Notes: generated from the sequence alone by a model not told the origin. Positions 1-13,000 are shown, counted from the first letter of the stretch. The stretch: DNA of 64,000 nucleotides from Distichodus sexfasciatus (GCA_032718565.1 JAVGVS010000023.1:2615277-2679276), one strand, 5' to 3'. Translations and numbers: made by a program.

Positions 1-469
1 CCCCAAACCTGATTACTGGTTATGTCACATTTGGCAGCAAAAATTTTGACCCATTCTTCTTAACAGAATTGTTTAAATTCAGCCACGTTGGAGAGTTTTG
101 CATGAATGGCTTGTTTAAGGTCATGCCAAAGCATCTCAATCAGTCCAGACTTTGACTATAGACGACACCAAAACCTTTATTTTTTTCAACAGATCTGGCA
201 GTAATCAGGCCTGGGTGTGGCTAATGAAGTTTAACTCAGCTGTCCAAAAATGTGGTTAATCACAGTTAATTAATGACTTAGCAGGGAGGAGGTCAGGTAG
301 GTTTGGAAAGTCTTTTCCCTTTAATAATCATTTTAAAACTGCTTTTTATATTTACATAGGTTATCTTTGTCATTTTAATGTTAAAATTTGTTAGATGATC
401 TGAAATATATAACAAATATGCAAAATAAATAAGAAATCAGGATGGGGTAAATACTTTTTAAGTGTCTGT
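1..469 (-). mobile_element. Tc1/mariner-like transposon remnant, internally deleted
   Basis: The minus strand at about 70-150 reads as the C-terminal end of a Tc1-type transposase: a LIEMLWHDLKQAIHA-like stretch containing the Glu of the DDE triad, then a stop. At about 175-195 the sequence jumps straight to the terminal part usually found at the far end of such elements (GTAATCAGGCCTGGGTGTGG), so most of the transposase is deleted. The terminal repeat appears near 450-469 (GGGTAAATACTTTTTAAGTG). The left end lies outside the window. This is a non-autonomous fossil; family assignment rests on remembered fish Tc1 sequences. Confidence 0.8.
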
Positions 470-3400
470 AAGTCTGTAGCTTGTACTTAGCTACACCAAA
501 AATGTGAAGGCAGGTTCTTGAACCCACTAGATGGAACATCAGCATGCCAACTATTACACAACCTAATAGGTGCTCTGATGATGTTTGAACTGGTCTAAAA
601 AAGCTCTAAAGTTCAGCTAGATGTTTTATTGGGTTCTCTTGGTACTCATCAAATCATGGTCATTTAATCATTGACTTGTCATTTCCCAGACAATAAAAAT
701 GCCCAAGTGGTATAAAATTATCCCTTATATTCTCGACTTGTCTGTTTCAGATGTATGACACTGATATTGTAAAATAATGATATTTTAGTTTTTCTATTTA
801 CTGTCACCCCATATGTACAAATCATCTGTTTAAAAAAAGCGTCATAATTTAAGATTGAGTTCCAAAGAGAACCATGATGAATAGATAATCTTTTCTAACA
901 AAAATGTACACAAGCATTGTTATTTAGAATCTGAATCAGAAATGTTAAGACTAACATAAGACTAAATTCTGCAGAGTTGTGACCGTTCAGGACTGAAATC
1001 TGACATCATTGATTTAAAGCATGTGCATTGTGAGATTTTCTTGTACTCAGCGAAAATTGCTACTTCTTGTAAGACCTCTGATATACCTATGAGTCACCAA
1101 ATGATCATGTTTAGCAGTGCAAGAGGACTAAAAGCTACACACTGCTGGACCTGCTGCTCTGAGTCTACCATTTAAAACCATTTCAGAGACATTAAGTAGA
1201 ATTCTGAGTGCAGTATTTAGAAAGTGTCTAGCTGCAGAACTTACACAGTACTTTGGTATATAAAATCATGATGTCTTGTATAATGTAAAACCAAAAGTAA
1301 TTCTATCTTTCAAACAGACATAATATTCTTTTCAGTAAAGGTACGATCTGGTCATTGAGTTTTACGTGAAATGTCCTGGAGCCAGTGAAGGAGCCATACT
1401 CTTTGTTTGTCTATCATTTCTTGTTCTGGACATGTAAAAAGATATGCGTCTCCAGAATTCCTTCAAGAGCTAGGTAAGGACCTCTACCAGGGGTGTCGCC
1501 CGGCCGATTTTACCAGGGCTTCAGCCCAGGGTATTTTAAATCTAGCCTGGGTAGTCAAAATAATTGTACGGTGGTTTAGCTAATTTAATACATTAACATG
1601 CATGCATCTGGAAATTAAATAATACTTGAGGCAGTCTACTATAGTCTGTAGTCTACTATAACACCTTTTATAGACACCTGTATACAAATTGATAAAAATC
1701 CTCGACTCCTCTTTGAATTTACATCAGGTCTAGGATAAACCAAGGTCCTTAAAGGCTGGAAACGCCCCTGACCTTGATACCATATTCTTTTTTGGTTCTT
1801 CAAGCTAAACTTGCAGAGACATGCACTACCAGAATAAGTGTGTTGGTAGACCTCATGATATTTAATTGGTCATCTACACAAACGTACATACAATTTTCAA
1901 ACTCTTGAACTCAATCCAAGAATGATGGGTTACTCCCAAGGTTCTTCCTGTGTTTTGCTTTTTTTGGGCTAGGGTCACTCTCTGTTATAGGTCAGATGTG
2001 TTTCCACTTATAGACAAAGTGATTGGTCGTGTTGGTGAAATGTCCAGGGTTTTTGGCAGACAGTGGCAGCCCTATTACTATCTTGACTACTTTTACTATT
2101 TTGACTACTTTGGGTACTTTTGATAATGTAATGAAAAATGTAAGTTCATTTTTACTTAAATTCTGTGGCCTTGTTTGGAGGTTTCTTGATGCCTTTGGTC
2201 AATAGGTTTAAATTATGTTCATTTATATAAAGTTATTAAAATTAAAACAGGGAAAAGAAACCTGGTTCACGAAATGTCTCGACTATAATCGTTATGATTC
2301 TGTAATGATCTGTAATGTCGCGCATTTCGGGAACTGGATATTTTATTCATTTTTCGAGGAAGGTTTTTAGAAATATTATTCGGAGATAAATATATAATTT
2401 TCAGAAGCATCACCAGGTGTCGCTAAAGATGATGTATCTGCCGCGTTCCCGCGCATTGAACTGCAAAACGCATACAGTATTTTGTGTTTGTAAGCTGACA
2501 AGATCTGATGTCAGGTCTAAATGTCAAACAGAAGTAATTATCAAAAAAATTGTGCACTTTTAAAATAATTGAACATAGCCTTAAACTACATGTCCTTTGG
2601 ATTTTTCTTATGCTTTTTATATGTTGGAATTGTGCAGTCACATTAACCCCAGAGTGCATTTGTTACATTTTATAAACTAAACCACTCAGTTTGTCACATT
2701 ACATTTTCTTGTACAAAGTGTCTTATGTAATACAAGATAGATGTTTAAAGTTTGCACACTGTGCTTATTTAGACGAAATCTCTTAATGGCCTTCAAAGTT
2801 ATCATGCATCATACAGCTTTTGATAGTCTTTTTTAAATAAGCAGCACTTGGCCAATGTTCTTTCCGTCTAATGCTATTTGTTGCTTTAGCATGGCCATAA
2901 GCAGTCTGCCAGAATCACTTTAGTAGTTTCATTAATTCTAACAGGACAAATTAGCCATTAAAGAATTAGAAATTAGGAACTGACACTTATGAGATTGTTT
3001 TAGAAAAGTACATTTACGCGAGAGAAAATGCTTTTGTTGTTCATTAATATCCTTCTTACTGACAATGCAATTTGTCAGATGTTGGGATGTGAACCAGCAT
3101 AGATTTTCGTAAGTCTGCTGTATGTAATATTACACAGTACGTAATACTTGGTTTCTAATTCAGCTTAAATCAGTTTAAGTTGGTTTTTGTTCATATACTT
3201 TATATAGCCAATTGAAAAGCAATGGTGTGTAGAGGAATTTGAACCCGTATTTAAGTAGAAGTAGTGATCCAGAAGTAATGATAAATGTTTACTTACATGT
3301 TAAAATATGGGTTAACTAGGCACTCATTAGATAACTACTCGAGTAAAAATACTCATGTATCTAAATATTTAACAGCTGAAGTCAAGATCTGTACACAGAT

Positions 3401-3967
3401 AGACAGGATGATGTGGCTCCAGTGTTTACAGAGACAAATAAGGCACATAGAATACGCATATAAAGGTATTCTAGAGGTAGACTATAAAATAATAGACTAT
3501 AAAATATCACATTTAAACTAGAGGTAGAAAAAGAGAGAATTTAAGTTACAATCAGTATTCAAACTACAGTTTTGATCCTGGAATTGACTTTTTGCACTGA
3601 GTGTCCATAAGCAGTAATAAGCTGTCCATCTGCAGCAATTCAATATGAAAATTCTAAAAATAACAGTATCTTTATAAAGTCTAAATTAACTATGTGCGGG
3701 CGTTAATAGCATGTGCAAACTGCCATAACAACAGTCAAGTGGAGAAAAACCACAATCATTTTAATGCACAGGGAGTACTGAAGGTATAATAAGCATTGTG
3801 CTGGCATTAGTAAAGATGAGGCATTACAAGTAATAACTGACAAAGTCTTATGTACTTTTGCTTTCATTCCAAAAATGATGAGGACCATACTGGGGCACGC
3901 AATATGAGGCAAAATATAAAAAGTGACCATTGCTGTCAGAGGAAAACTACTAGTAAAAATGCTTGAG
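470..3967. other. Upstream intergenic DNA, no gene seen
   Basis: AT-rich sequence with only short random reading frames and no recognisable exon, RNA gene or promoter. It contains the candidate MITE at 1488-1770. From about 3250 the sequence has repeated GAGTAAAAATACTC-like motifs that resume after the SINE at 3982-4335, up to about 4480. This suggests an older dispersed repeat into which the SINE inserted. Confidence 0.6.
1488..1770. mobile_element. Candidate hAT-like MITE
   Basis: A 283-bp stretch bounded by imperfect inverted ends: CAGGGGTGTCGCCCGGCC on the left, and CAGGGGCGTTTCCAGCC when the right end is reverse-complemented. Flanking 8-mers (ACCTCTAC / ACCTTGAT) agree at only 5 of 8 positions, so the target duplication is weak or decayed. 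There is no coding potential inside. CAGGGG-type ends are typical of hAT elements. Confidence 0.5.
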
Positions 3968-3981
3968 TAAAAAGTGCATTA

Positions 3982-4335
3982 TGGTGGCGCGGTGGTTAGC
4001 CCTGCTGCCTCACAGCGAGAAGATCCTGGGTTCGACCCCGGGTCAGCCATAGGGTCTTTCTGTGTTTGAATGCTCTCCCCGTGTTCGTGTAGGTTTTCTC
4101 CGGGTGCTCCAGTTTCCTCTCACAGTCCAAAAGTTGTAGGTTAATAGGTGGCTCTAAATTGGCCCCGTAAGATGTGAATGGGAGTGTGATTGTGTGAGTG
4201 TGTGTGCCCTGCGGTGTGTTGTCGCTTGCCCAGAGTTGGTCCCCGCCTTGTGCTCATAGTTCCCGAGAATAGACTCCGGTCCCCCCACGACCCCAGGTGG
4301 GATTCAGCAGTTTGGATAATGAATGAATGAATGAA
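3982..4335 (+). repeat. tRNA-derived SINE, family A, full-length copy with target duplication
   Basis: The head is tRNA-like: an A-box-like GTGGTTAGC region and a B-box-like GGGTTCGACCCC near 4030. It is followed by the body common in fish SINEs of DANA/HE1 type (CCGGGTGCTCCAGTTTCC) and a GAAT-repeat tail. It is flanked by a perfect 14-bp duplication, TAAAAAGTGCATTA, at 3968-3981 and 4336-4349. That fixes its borders and shows retroposition. Orientation is plus, as in the other three family A copies. Confidence 0.9.
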
Positions 4336-4349
4336 TAAAAAGTGCATTA

Positions 4350-5744
4350 CTTATAATTGTATTAAAGTAGTGAGTAAAAGTTGGTGGTAATATTGATAAT
4401 ACTCAAAGTACTCAAGGTACTCACAATTAGAGTTGGTTACACCAGTAAAGTATCGTTCCTCGAGTACTCTGCGATACTGCAGAAAAGTTGTGTGAAGAAA
4501 GCTGTTCATTATGACAATTTTAGTCATTTGCATATTATTCTTATAATAAGCTTAGTGAATTTTCTTTAAATTTGCCAGTTTTATGGCTTAGTTATAATGC
4601 CTTATGAAGTCATTTTGCTGACTCCCACGTTTGACACATGGGAATGAAATTTTGAATATTGAAGCAATCTGAGTAATTAGTGGCTGTCCCTGTGTGAAAT
4701 ATGAACTATTTTTTTTCTCTTATTATATATCTGTACCGGAGTGTTACCCGGCTGCATTTTTCATCTCCAGCCCCATTCTCTATTTCCTCTTGGAGAGAAC
4801 TGGAGTGTGAAAGTCTCCCTCCTGCAGAACTCTTGGGATGTCTGATCCTGCTATACACACACACTCACCCACCCACACACACAAACTGGTGACCCCACCC
4901 TCTCCGTGGAGGCTTTGGAAGGGCAGTTGAAGTAATAGGGTAATCTATTACACCGTTCCCCTTTCCCCCCCCTCTCTTCCCCCCCTTCTCTCATTCCCTG
5001 GCTCCTGTCTCAGCACTTCGTGCGGACGAATGAGAAGAAGAGTTTAACTAAGCACATTGGCTCAGGGGGCCTGCAGCACCCAGCATTTGGTCAATTAAAA
5101 AGCTTCAACATATCACTGCATTTAAACACACCCACCTACACACACACACACACATACAAACTCATAAAATCAAATATGTATGTCATATGCCTGCAGATTT
5201 CACACTTGATAAGAGCAATGCAGTCCACATTTTCTGTTTGTTATATAGACGTGCAAAACCATTCTCAATACTTACAATTAGACCTTAAACACATTAAGAC
5301 TATACACCTAATGTCTAATACACTACTGATGTCATGCCTCAAACTCTGCAGTTTGAAATACTCTTGTCTTTGCACTCATACATTTTCAAAACAATCTCAT
5401 ATTTTAAAATTTCTGAATATTATATACATACCGTATCTTTAATATGGGATATATTAAAGATATTGATATTTTATTCTGTTTAACCACAGCTCTACTCGGT
5501 ACCTCACTCACTTTCCATTGTTCGCACGACATTCATTTTCCATATGTATGATACACAAACTGAGATTGCTATTGTTCCTCAAAATTATACATCCATTTGT
5601 CTCAAATTTTCAGTGAAAAAACCTCCTAGTATGTCTTGTATACCAATGTTGCCTAGTTATTGTTATTTTTATCATGTGTTTTTGGCTTGTTCTTTTTTTA
5701 ATCTATTACACAGAATTTTGAATGATTTAGGGAAAACACTTCGC
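4350..5744. other. Intergenic DNA, no gene seen
   Basis: AT-rich sequence with short CA-rich patches near 4850-4890 and 5130-5160 and a C-rich patch near 4955-4990. No exon-like or RNA-like structure was found. Confidence 0.6.
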
Positions 5745-6060
5745 TCCTGGGTTCAATCCCTGGCTTGGCCGTAGGGTCTTTCTGTGTGGAGTTTGCATGC
5801 TCTCTCCGTGTTCGCATGGGTTTCCTCTGGGTGCTCCGGTTTCCTCCCACAGTTCAAAGGCATGCAATATAAGTTAATTTGCGACTCTAAATTGGCCCCG
5901 TAAGGTGTGTGTGGGAGTGTGAATGTGCGAGTGTGTGTGCCCTTTGGTGTGTTGGCGCCTGCCCAGGGTTGGTCCCCGTTTGCGCCTGTAGTTCCCGGGA
6001 AAGGCTCCGGTCCCCGCGACCCCGGTAGGGATTAAGTGGTTTGAATAATGAATGAATGAA
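5745..6060 (+). repeat. tRNA-derived SINE, family A, 5'-truncated copy
   Basis: Homology to the copy at 3982-4335 starts inside the tRNA-like head (CCTGGGTTCAATCCC, the B-box region). It continues through the GTGTGGAGTTTGCATGC body to a tail of GAAT units ending at 6060. The A-box is missing. No clear target duplication is seen. Confidence 0.85.
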
Positions 6061-6176
6061 CTTTGCTTTATAATGTAAAAGAAGATATTGCTGGCAAACA
6101 AGAAATGTTAAACATTTTCATACATTAGCTTTGATTTCTGAAAAAGAACACACTAGCATGTGATTTCATCCATAGC

Positions 6177-6322
6177 CAGGGACGTAGTACCAAATTCAGG
6201 GCCCTATACAGAAGCAGTCTCCGTGTCCCCTCCTCATAATAATAAAATCCCAGACTTCTCAAGGGCCCTCTCCCCACTTGGGGCCCTGTAAAGTCAGACC
6301 CACTTTTCTCCGAACTACGACG
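6177..6322. mobile_element. Short hAT-like MITE
   Basis: A 146-bp element with diverged inverted ends: CAGGGACGTAGTACC on the left, and GTCGTAGTTCGG near the right end when reverse-complemented. Flanking 8-mers TCCATAGC (6169-6176) and CCCATAGC (6323-6330) match at 7 of 8 positions, as expected for the 8-bp duplication made by hAT transposases. It has internal GGGCCC repeats and no coding capacity. Confidence 0.6.
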
Positions 6323-6330
6323 CCCATAGC

Positions 6331-7557
6331 ATGAAGTAAAATTAAACAGCTGTCAACATATGTGAAAAGGTATGAAAGTATGTTGATTATTTTTGGGACT
6401 TCTGCACAAAACAAAATCACTATCAACTCAGGTTTCATGAAACAAAATTTAAATTCCTTATCACTCATCTCCCTTCTTTGCTTTGCCATGGATTGTGTGC
6501 CACGATCTGATAAGAGATTCATCTTCTTATTCATTTTAAGACAAACCAACCACATGAAACGGCTGTACTGAGTAGCCTCAGGGCTCAGCCCATGCTTTAA
6601 GTTAACTTGAACCAGCCCACAGCGAGAAGGGAATTTAAAAAAGACCTTCAAAGGTACAGAAGAAAGTAGAACACAGGGTCCTCCATAAGCTAATCCCTTA
6701 GCGATGATGATTTGTCCAAGAATGTTTCCCCAAGTGCTCAGATTGGCAGAGGAATCTTGGGAATAGCGCTCCTTTAACTGTACATTGTTCCCCATTTTTT
6801 TTGGGAGACACACGTCATTTAGTGAGTACAGAACGTCTCCATCTTTCTCATTTTTCTGCACTAAAAGCAAAGGCTGTAGGCTCATCTCACTACCACACCA
6901 CTGGGGACGACGCCACAAGAGTCTTAAATTTTTTTCTTAAAAAATATGACTTGTGTATGTAGCCATTTCCCCCGGCGTGCTTTTATACACACATTTTAAG
7001 GTTCTAACGCCTCCTACTGCGCAGTCCATGCTGTGTTACACAGTTCTGTGCCAACTTGTTTGATTTGGTTTACATGATGACATGCTGTTGCTTTTAAATT
7101 CAAGATCCCAAAGTAACTTGACAATAACGAGAGACAATGTCTAGACAAATAAGGACACTCTGCGCATCATGATTGCATGTCCCTGATGAGAGCTGAATTG
7201 AAACACTGAAGGGCTGCTGTTTGAGGATGTCTCAAGGGTGGACTGGAGGAAAGCAAGAAAGATGTTTTTTCCAAGGTAGTAAGGCCATTCTGTAGACTAA
7301 CCAACCATTCTATTAGAGCCCCTACATACAGCCATTTGATTCTCTAAACGGGCACATATCTTCCAAGAAATATAGGAAGGAGGTAGCACAAGGTCTTGTC
7401 TCTAGCATCATCATTTGCAGGATTTATCTGGTGCTCTTTTCCAGAGCTATCTACATGAATACTTTGTAGCATCTTCCACTTAAACTTAATCGCGAGCGGC
7501 AAGTCAAAGTTGTAATTAGGACCTTTTAGAGTACATATCAAGTCAAAAATGAAAGGC
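6331..7557. other. Intergenic DNA with one unexplained open frame
   Basis: No recognised gene. A minus-strand frame stays open for 219 codons at 6259-6918, partly overlapping the MITE. It is discussed as a finding because it resembles nothing I recognise. Confidence 0.5.
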
Positions 7558-7636
7558 TTGCTCAGGGTTGGTCCCCGATTGGGATTACGTGGTTCGGTAA
7601 TGAATGAATGAATGAATGAATGAATGAATGAATGAA
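7558..7636 (+). repeat. tRNA-derived SINE, family A, 3' fragment
   Basis: Only the last part of the family A body survives (CTCAGGGTTGGTCCCCG and a GGGATTACGTGG-like segment), followed by about ten GAAT/TGAA units at 7593-7636. Confidence 0.8.
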
Positions 7637-8739
7637 ACTAAAGGCTGCTAGGTAACCATGAATCTATTTAGTCATAGAGACATTTTATAACCGAGAAGAG
7701 TCTTGATGAATGGAGTTTAACTCCAAAATGTTGGTATCAATACCAAGTGGTATCAATAAAACTGGTCTAAAAATAATTTCCTCCTGCTCATTTTGGAGGG
7801 AGAACTTGATAGAGCTTTTGGACACTTGCCAGTTACATAATTACATAATGGGCTGGTTTCTTGAACATGGATTAAGCCGAGTTTTGGACTAAGTTGCAGT
7901 ACCAATGGAGATTTTCCATGAAAAGTCAAAATAAGTCTAGGACTTGGACTGGAAAATACCCTCAATATGCTGGAAAGGAGACACAAAAGAATACAAATCT
8001 ACCACGTTACCCACTAACAAGCAAGATTTTGGTCTAAAATGTTTTGCAGACATTTTTGAGACTTTATGAATGTTAAAATGTAAAAATAATGGTTTTTACA
8101 ATTTGACAATATATTATTGAAGTTAGTAAATGAAATAATGACTGGTCCCTCTTAACATGATGGTATACAGGCTCATTAATGCATCTTTTATACATAATAA
8201 GTGTACAATATTATTTAATATATGTACATTAAAATAATGCTGGAATGCCCTTTAATACCAAATTTTCTGTCACTGACTGACCCACTTGTTTTTGCCCTGT
8301 ACTTAAAAGCATCAGAAATGACCCACAAAGCTGGCAAGCGTGCTGTTAAAGAGTAACAGTTATTTTCTCCACTTATGGTGATCTTAGGAGTAAACAGCGT
8401 AGAGAGAATTTTCAAGGAGCCCTCAGAGGATTAGGCCCATGACTCTGAATTTGTTAAATCCATCCTTTAAATCCGTCTACTGCCCATTGTCCTATGACCT
8501 TCTTAAATGCAACATGACCCGGTGCTTTATCTGCTATGAACAAGAGGTGCGATTTAATTAACATCATTTCAAAGACAACAGCAGCACTGTAATATGCAAC
8601 CGATGTATGTTCGATCCTCAAAAACAACTTCACATAAGTATCTTTGCAGTTATGCTTTGCACTGGCAGTTACACCAAGCACTCCTACAGAAATGCTAATA
8701 GCCTCATTATCTCACTGATATGGCATGTTGTTCTCACTG
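7637..8739. other. Intergenic DNA, nothing recognised
   Basis: AT-rich, with no repeat, exon or RNA gene that I can support. Confidence 0.6.
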
Positions 8740-9155
8740 GAAAAACCCTCGCTGCAGACGGAGAGAGAGAAGTGGGACAGAGTGAGAAAGGGCGAGATGA
8801 AAGAAGACGAGGTCAAGCAAGGCAACTCTGATTGTTTTCCACATTTATTCTCCCCGTCTCCTCTCTACCTCTCTCTCTCTCTCTCTGTTCTCACTCCTGC
8901 ATTCCTCTATCTTCATCTGCCCTTGTTCATCTATAGGGAAACTAGAAGGCATGCCAAGAGAAGAGTACGAAAGTGGAGGCACCCAGAGAGAAGCCGAGAG
9001 AGAGAGAGCTGAGGGGGAGAGAGAGAAGGAGAGAGAGCTGACTTGTGCGTCTAGAATCAATCAGATGCTTTTTTCCCCCTCGTCCTCTCACTCACTGTGA
9101 TTCGTTGTCGGCTTGGAGAAGCGAACGTAGGCTCTCTTTCTCCCTCCCATCCTCT

Positions 9156-9196
<41 letters not shown>

Positions 9197-9383
9197 TTCA
9201 CTGTCTCCCCTCATTCCTTCCGTCCAGTGCTCTGATCACATCACCTCTTGCCGTCCTCTCCTTTCGCTCCTCCAGGATTTTCTCCCTATTTTTCTACCTC
9301 ACTGGGGATTTGTTTCTTTTTTCTGCTTCTTTCTCTTACTCTTGGCACCTCTTGGCATTTCAGTCGTCTTCATATCACTTGGA
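8740..9383 (+). other. Probable 5' leader/proximal promoter region of the receptor gene, purine/pyrimidine-rich
   Basis: Composition changes sharply here to GA-rich and CT-rich tracts: GAGAGAGA around 8990-9040, CT repeats at 8866-8888, and a long CT run at 9162-9194. The stretch runs directly into the start codon at 9384. No ATG lies in frame upstream of it, so the chosen start is the only one in that frame. The transcription start cannot be located by eye; calling this leader or promoter DNA is inference from position. Open frames across it are Ser/Leu- or Arg/Glu-rich translations of simple sequence. Confidence 0.45.
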
Positions 9384-9435
9384 ATGTGGCACTCTTTGGC
9401 TTTGACTCTGTTTGGAATCTCCGCTTTGGTCCGGG
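9384..9435 (+). CDS. chrna7: chrna7-type exon 1: start codon and signal peptide
   Basis: 52 nt encoding the start of a hydrophobic signal peptide (MWHSLALTLFGISALVR), ending one base into a Val codon before the donor GTAGGT. It is the only ATG in this frame after a long CT-rich leader. The -3 base is G, an acceptable initiation context. It was found by phase and by position upstream of exon 2. Sequence conservation in signal peptides is too low to confirm it independently. Confidence 0.8.
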
Positions 9436-10024
9436 GTAGGTTGTTCCATAAGTGTGTGTGTGTGTATGCCTTAAGGCGAGAGTGTGTGAGTAAAAATAAA
9501 AAGGGATAAAAACACTTAGCAACAAGGGAGAGAAGCTTAATGTGTCTACGACAATAACATTTTTAAGAGAACATTAGTGTGTGTGTTTTAAGCCTTCTCC
9601 GTACTCCTTCATTATGCTGCTATTGATAGACCTGTTAGCTCGTAAAAGTGTGTTGCTGCAATGCTTTCACATGCAGCAGAGAGACTTTATCCTTAATTTA
9701 GAAAGGAAATGAAGGTAGAAAGGAGGAAAGAAAGAGAAAGATGCTTAAACAGTAAAGCCCTGCAAGCTGCAATCATAAATTTCACCCTCTACCTCCCTTC
9801 CTCTCGCTTTCTCCGTCTCTCTCTCTCTCTCTCTCCCCCCTTCCTCCCCCACTCCTTCCTTTCCATACATCCAAATCCATGAATAAACAGACAGCACGCG
9901 CCGGCTGGTGAGATGTGGAGAGAAAGTGAGAGCTGCTGCCATTTCAGCACACATCTGCGTTTCAGTCCAGCAGCCTTGTTATGTTATTATGGACATGTTG
10001 CTGCAGTGCTGTCATAAGGCTGGC

Positions 10025-10064
<40 letters not shown>

Positions 10065-13000
10065 CGGGAGAAAGTATGCGATCCTGTGTGTGGATGGGTG
10101 CTGTCATGGGTGATTTTTTTTTTCTCTCTCTCTCGAACTTTGATTGCAGCCATCTCTCTAACGCTGATTCATGTGCACTTGCCCACTCTCGTAATTCACT
10201 CGCTTGTTACAGCGCTCTGCTGTGATATCTGTCATATCAGTGTCATTCATTACTCTTCATGGCAGGAATGGCCATTTTTCACATCGGACTGCAGAAAGAG
10301 CTCATGCAACCAACCTAAATTACCTAAAATGTTTTGGACCCCGTTTTATTTTGCAATTTATTAAATTAAATTCTAACATCAAAGAATTAGGGTCTCAATT
10401 TAGTAAATTTAGAATAAATAGAATTTGTGTTTTCTGCCAACAATCTCATTGCCTAAAAGTTAGGTTAGGACTGGTCCTTTTTCCCTAAATGTGTCCTTTA
10501 CCAGTTACACATCTTAAAAAATAATAGTTAGTTTTTCATGTATAGGAATGTAATGATGCCATGAATTGCCTCTATATGTCAATGATAAATTTGAATAAAC
10601 TCTTGAATAAACTGAAATAATCATATGAGTCTATACTCTATTTTGTAATCCAACATTGTGAATAATTCAGTCCAGAATGTTTATTTGCAATCGCAAGCTC
10701 TTCAGATTCCGAAGCAAGAAGGACTAAAACTTAAAGAAAGAGGTTGGATGGTAAAGCTAATCAGCAGGTTTCATGCTCTGGCTCTATAAATTTGCTCATG
10801 TGAATGGCTTGCGATTTATGAACACATGAATAATGGTAAATCAAATAAGTCAAGAGCGTGTTGGCTAGGACAGACGGTTTAATTACATTTAGGAATTTAT
10901 TTTGGTCCACAGGTCATCAGATGTTGGGGTTTTGATGGCTCGCAATGCTCTGTTTTAATTCTTTAAGTGTTTCTTGAATGTTAACCTTGTAACTGTTATT
11001 TTTTAAATGTATTTAAATACTGTTTTATTGCCATTTTTTATCTTTATAGACTCCTGGTTTATTCATCAAATCTGTCAAAATAATTTCGAGAAAAACACAC
11101 TTGTGTTGCACTTAGTTTCATAATGTCTGTATGATCAGGATGTCATTTTTTTGGTACCTTTTCTGCTCTGAATATCCATTTTCACAATAATCTCAGAGGC
11201 CAGACAGTTCATATATTAAATTAACTTATACTGATATTATACTAACCAACCAATTAGTCTCAGTGTAAATCCCATTTTCCCAAAAGCGTTAGGGCTTAAT
11301 CCTGAATTATAATATAGTTAGATGTGGATCAGTTTAAAATGACAGGTTTACTTGGGACAAATCTAGGAGTTGATGTTTTTATGAATTTATGATTGTATTG
11401 TCTGGGGTATTAGAGCTGACAGCATTCACTGTTTATATTTTGGTCATATGTACATTTCTACAGTCTATGACGTGCGGTAATTTTCCCGCCGGCGCCTGGG
11501 GGCGTAAAGCCCGCCATAAAAGCCATGATAAATGTTTTACTCAAATCTGCTGCACAGAATTCACAACAGCACAACGTTGCTCCTGCTTAGGCCTGACGCC
11601 TTAAGTCAATCAATGAAACATGAAAGATACATGTGGTGTTTAAACTAGATTCCTGCTTTCCCCCTTTAGCTCAGTATTTTGTGTTTGTTAGCTGGCAATG
11701 ACCTCTCTACTGATCAGAGATCAGGAATGCTTTTAAATATTTGAAGCTTAAGCTCGAGGATGAGGTGCTGAACTGGGATCGGTGATGCTGAGCATTCATA
11801 ATCATTTTGAGTTCTCGTGCCCTTTCATCTGACTTTTGTTTGTTTTAGTGGGCTGAAAGTGGTGTAACATTTGGATTGAAAGTGGGTTTTATTGAGAGTT
11901 TTGAGTGATATTCTTGAACACATTGAGCTCATGGCTGCACAATATATCGCTTCAGTATCGCCATTACAATGTGAGAACGTTTAACTGTCACACACTTTAC
12001 CAAATCCTGTTCGAGAAAAATGGAAGTTAGAGAACAAATATACATAAAAAGTTTAAGCTGGGGTGGTTTGAGCTCAAATAGCAGTTATTTTTTAAATTAT
12101 CTCTATAATTTTTATTTTCTATGAAAATACATCTCCTTACAGAGTCAATGTATTCAAGCCATTTGAAAAAATATCCTCTTTTTCACACTGCTGGGCAATT
12201 TTTTTTAGGCAAACAGAGTTAGTTACAGTTTCTATACATACTTTTTATTTGAACAAGTACAACATTGTAAGCAGGAAGCAACTGTGTAACACAATACTGT
12301 TTACATCCAGCACACATTTTAGTATGGAATGGCTGACAAGAGCAGGCATTATCTAGTTGTAGGGTCATTAACCTCAGTTTAATTTGTGTCCAATTAAGTT
12401 AAACATTGGCACACATCAAGGCCACACATGATGGCAGATAATTATGAGCACTGACTAGTTGTGGGAAGCAATCAGACGTGAATGGAACGGCACTGACGCA
12501 GCACGTTGTGAAAGACATATCGCCCAAACTGCTGCTTTTAATAAGGACAAACAAGGGAAAACCCGCCCCTTTCTAAACTCTACACTGGCTACAGACAATG
12601 CAAATAATATTGTAAAACACCTATTTCACCTGTATTTGTTTAACAAAAAAAGTAATCATAAAACATGCAATAAATTTTGGTTCTTTTCCCAGCAGTGTAT
12701 ATTGCAGTACATTTCGGAGGACGCTGCATTTTCTCCCAGTGTTATGCAACACTAATTGTAGATTTTTTTTCCCCCAACCAAATAAAATTTTATTGAGTTT
12801 CACCTGGTTCAATGGACATATGAATGTGGCCGAACTTGTAAGATCATTTTATTTAATCATATTTTGTCTGCCTCTGTACCTACATCTGTGCTTAAAGTAC
12901 ACAATGACACTCATATATTTTAACTCCATTATACTGATGTTCCATTTACTTAGATGTTCTGACAATGTGAAGTCTCAAGGACAAACCTCCCTCTCTCTCT

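Noticed and set aside
8725..9012. 95-codon frame beginning MLFSLEKPSL in the leader region
   Set aside because: Composed of GA- and CT-repeat translations. It could be an upstream ORF if transcription starts early, but nothing supports it as a protein.
9045..9509. 154-codon plus-strand frame extending upstream of the chosen start
   Set aside because: It has no ATG before 9384 and is mostly translated CT repeat. Only the part from 9384 is taken as the signal-peptide exon.
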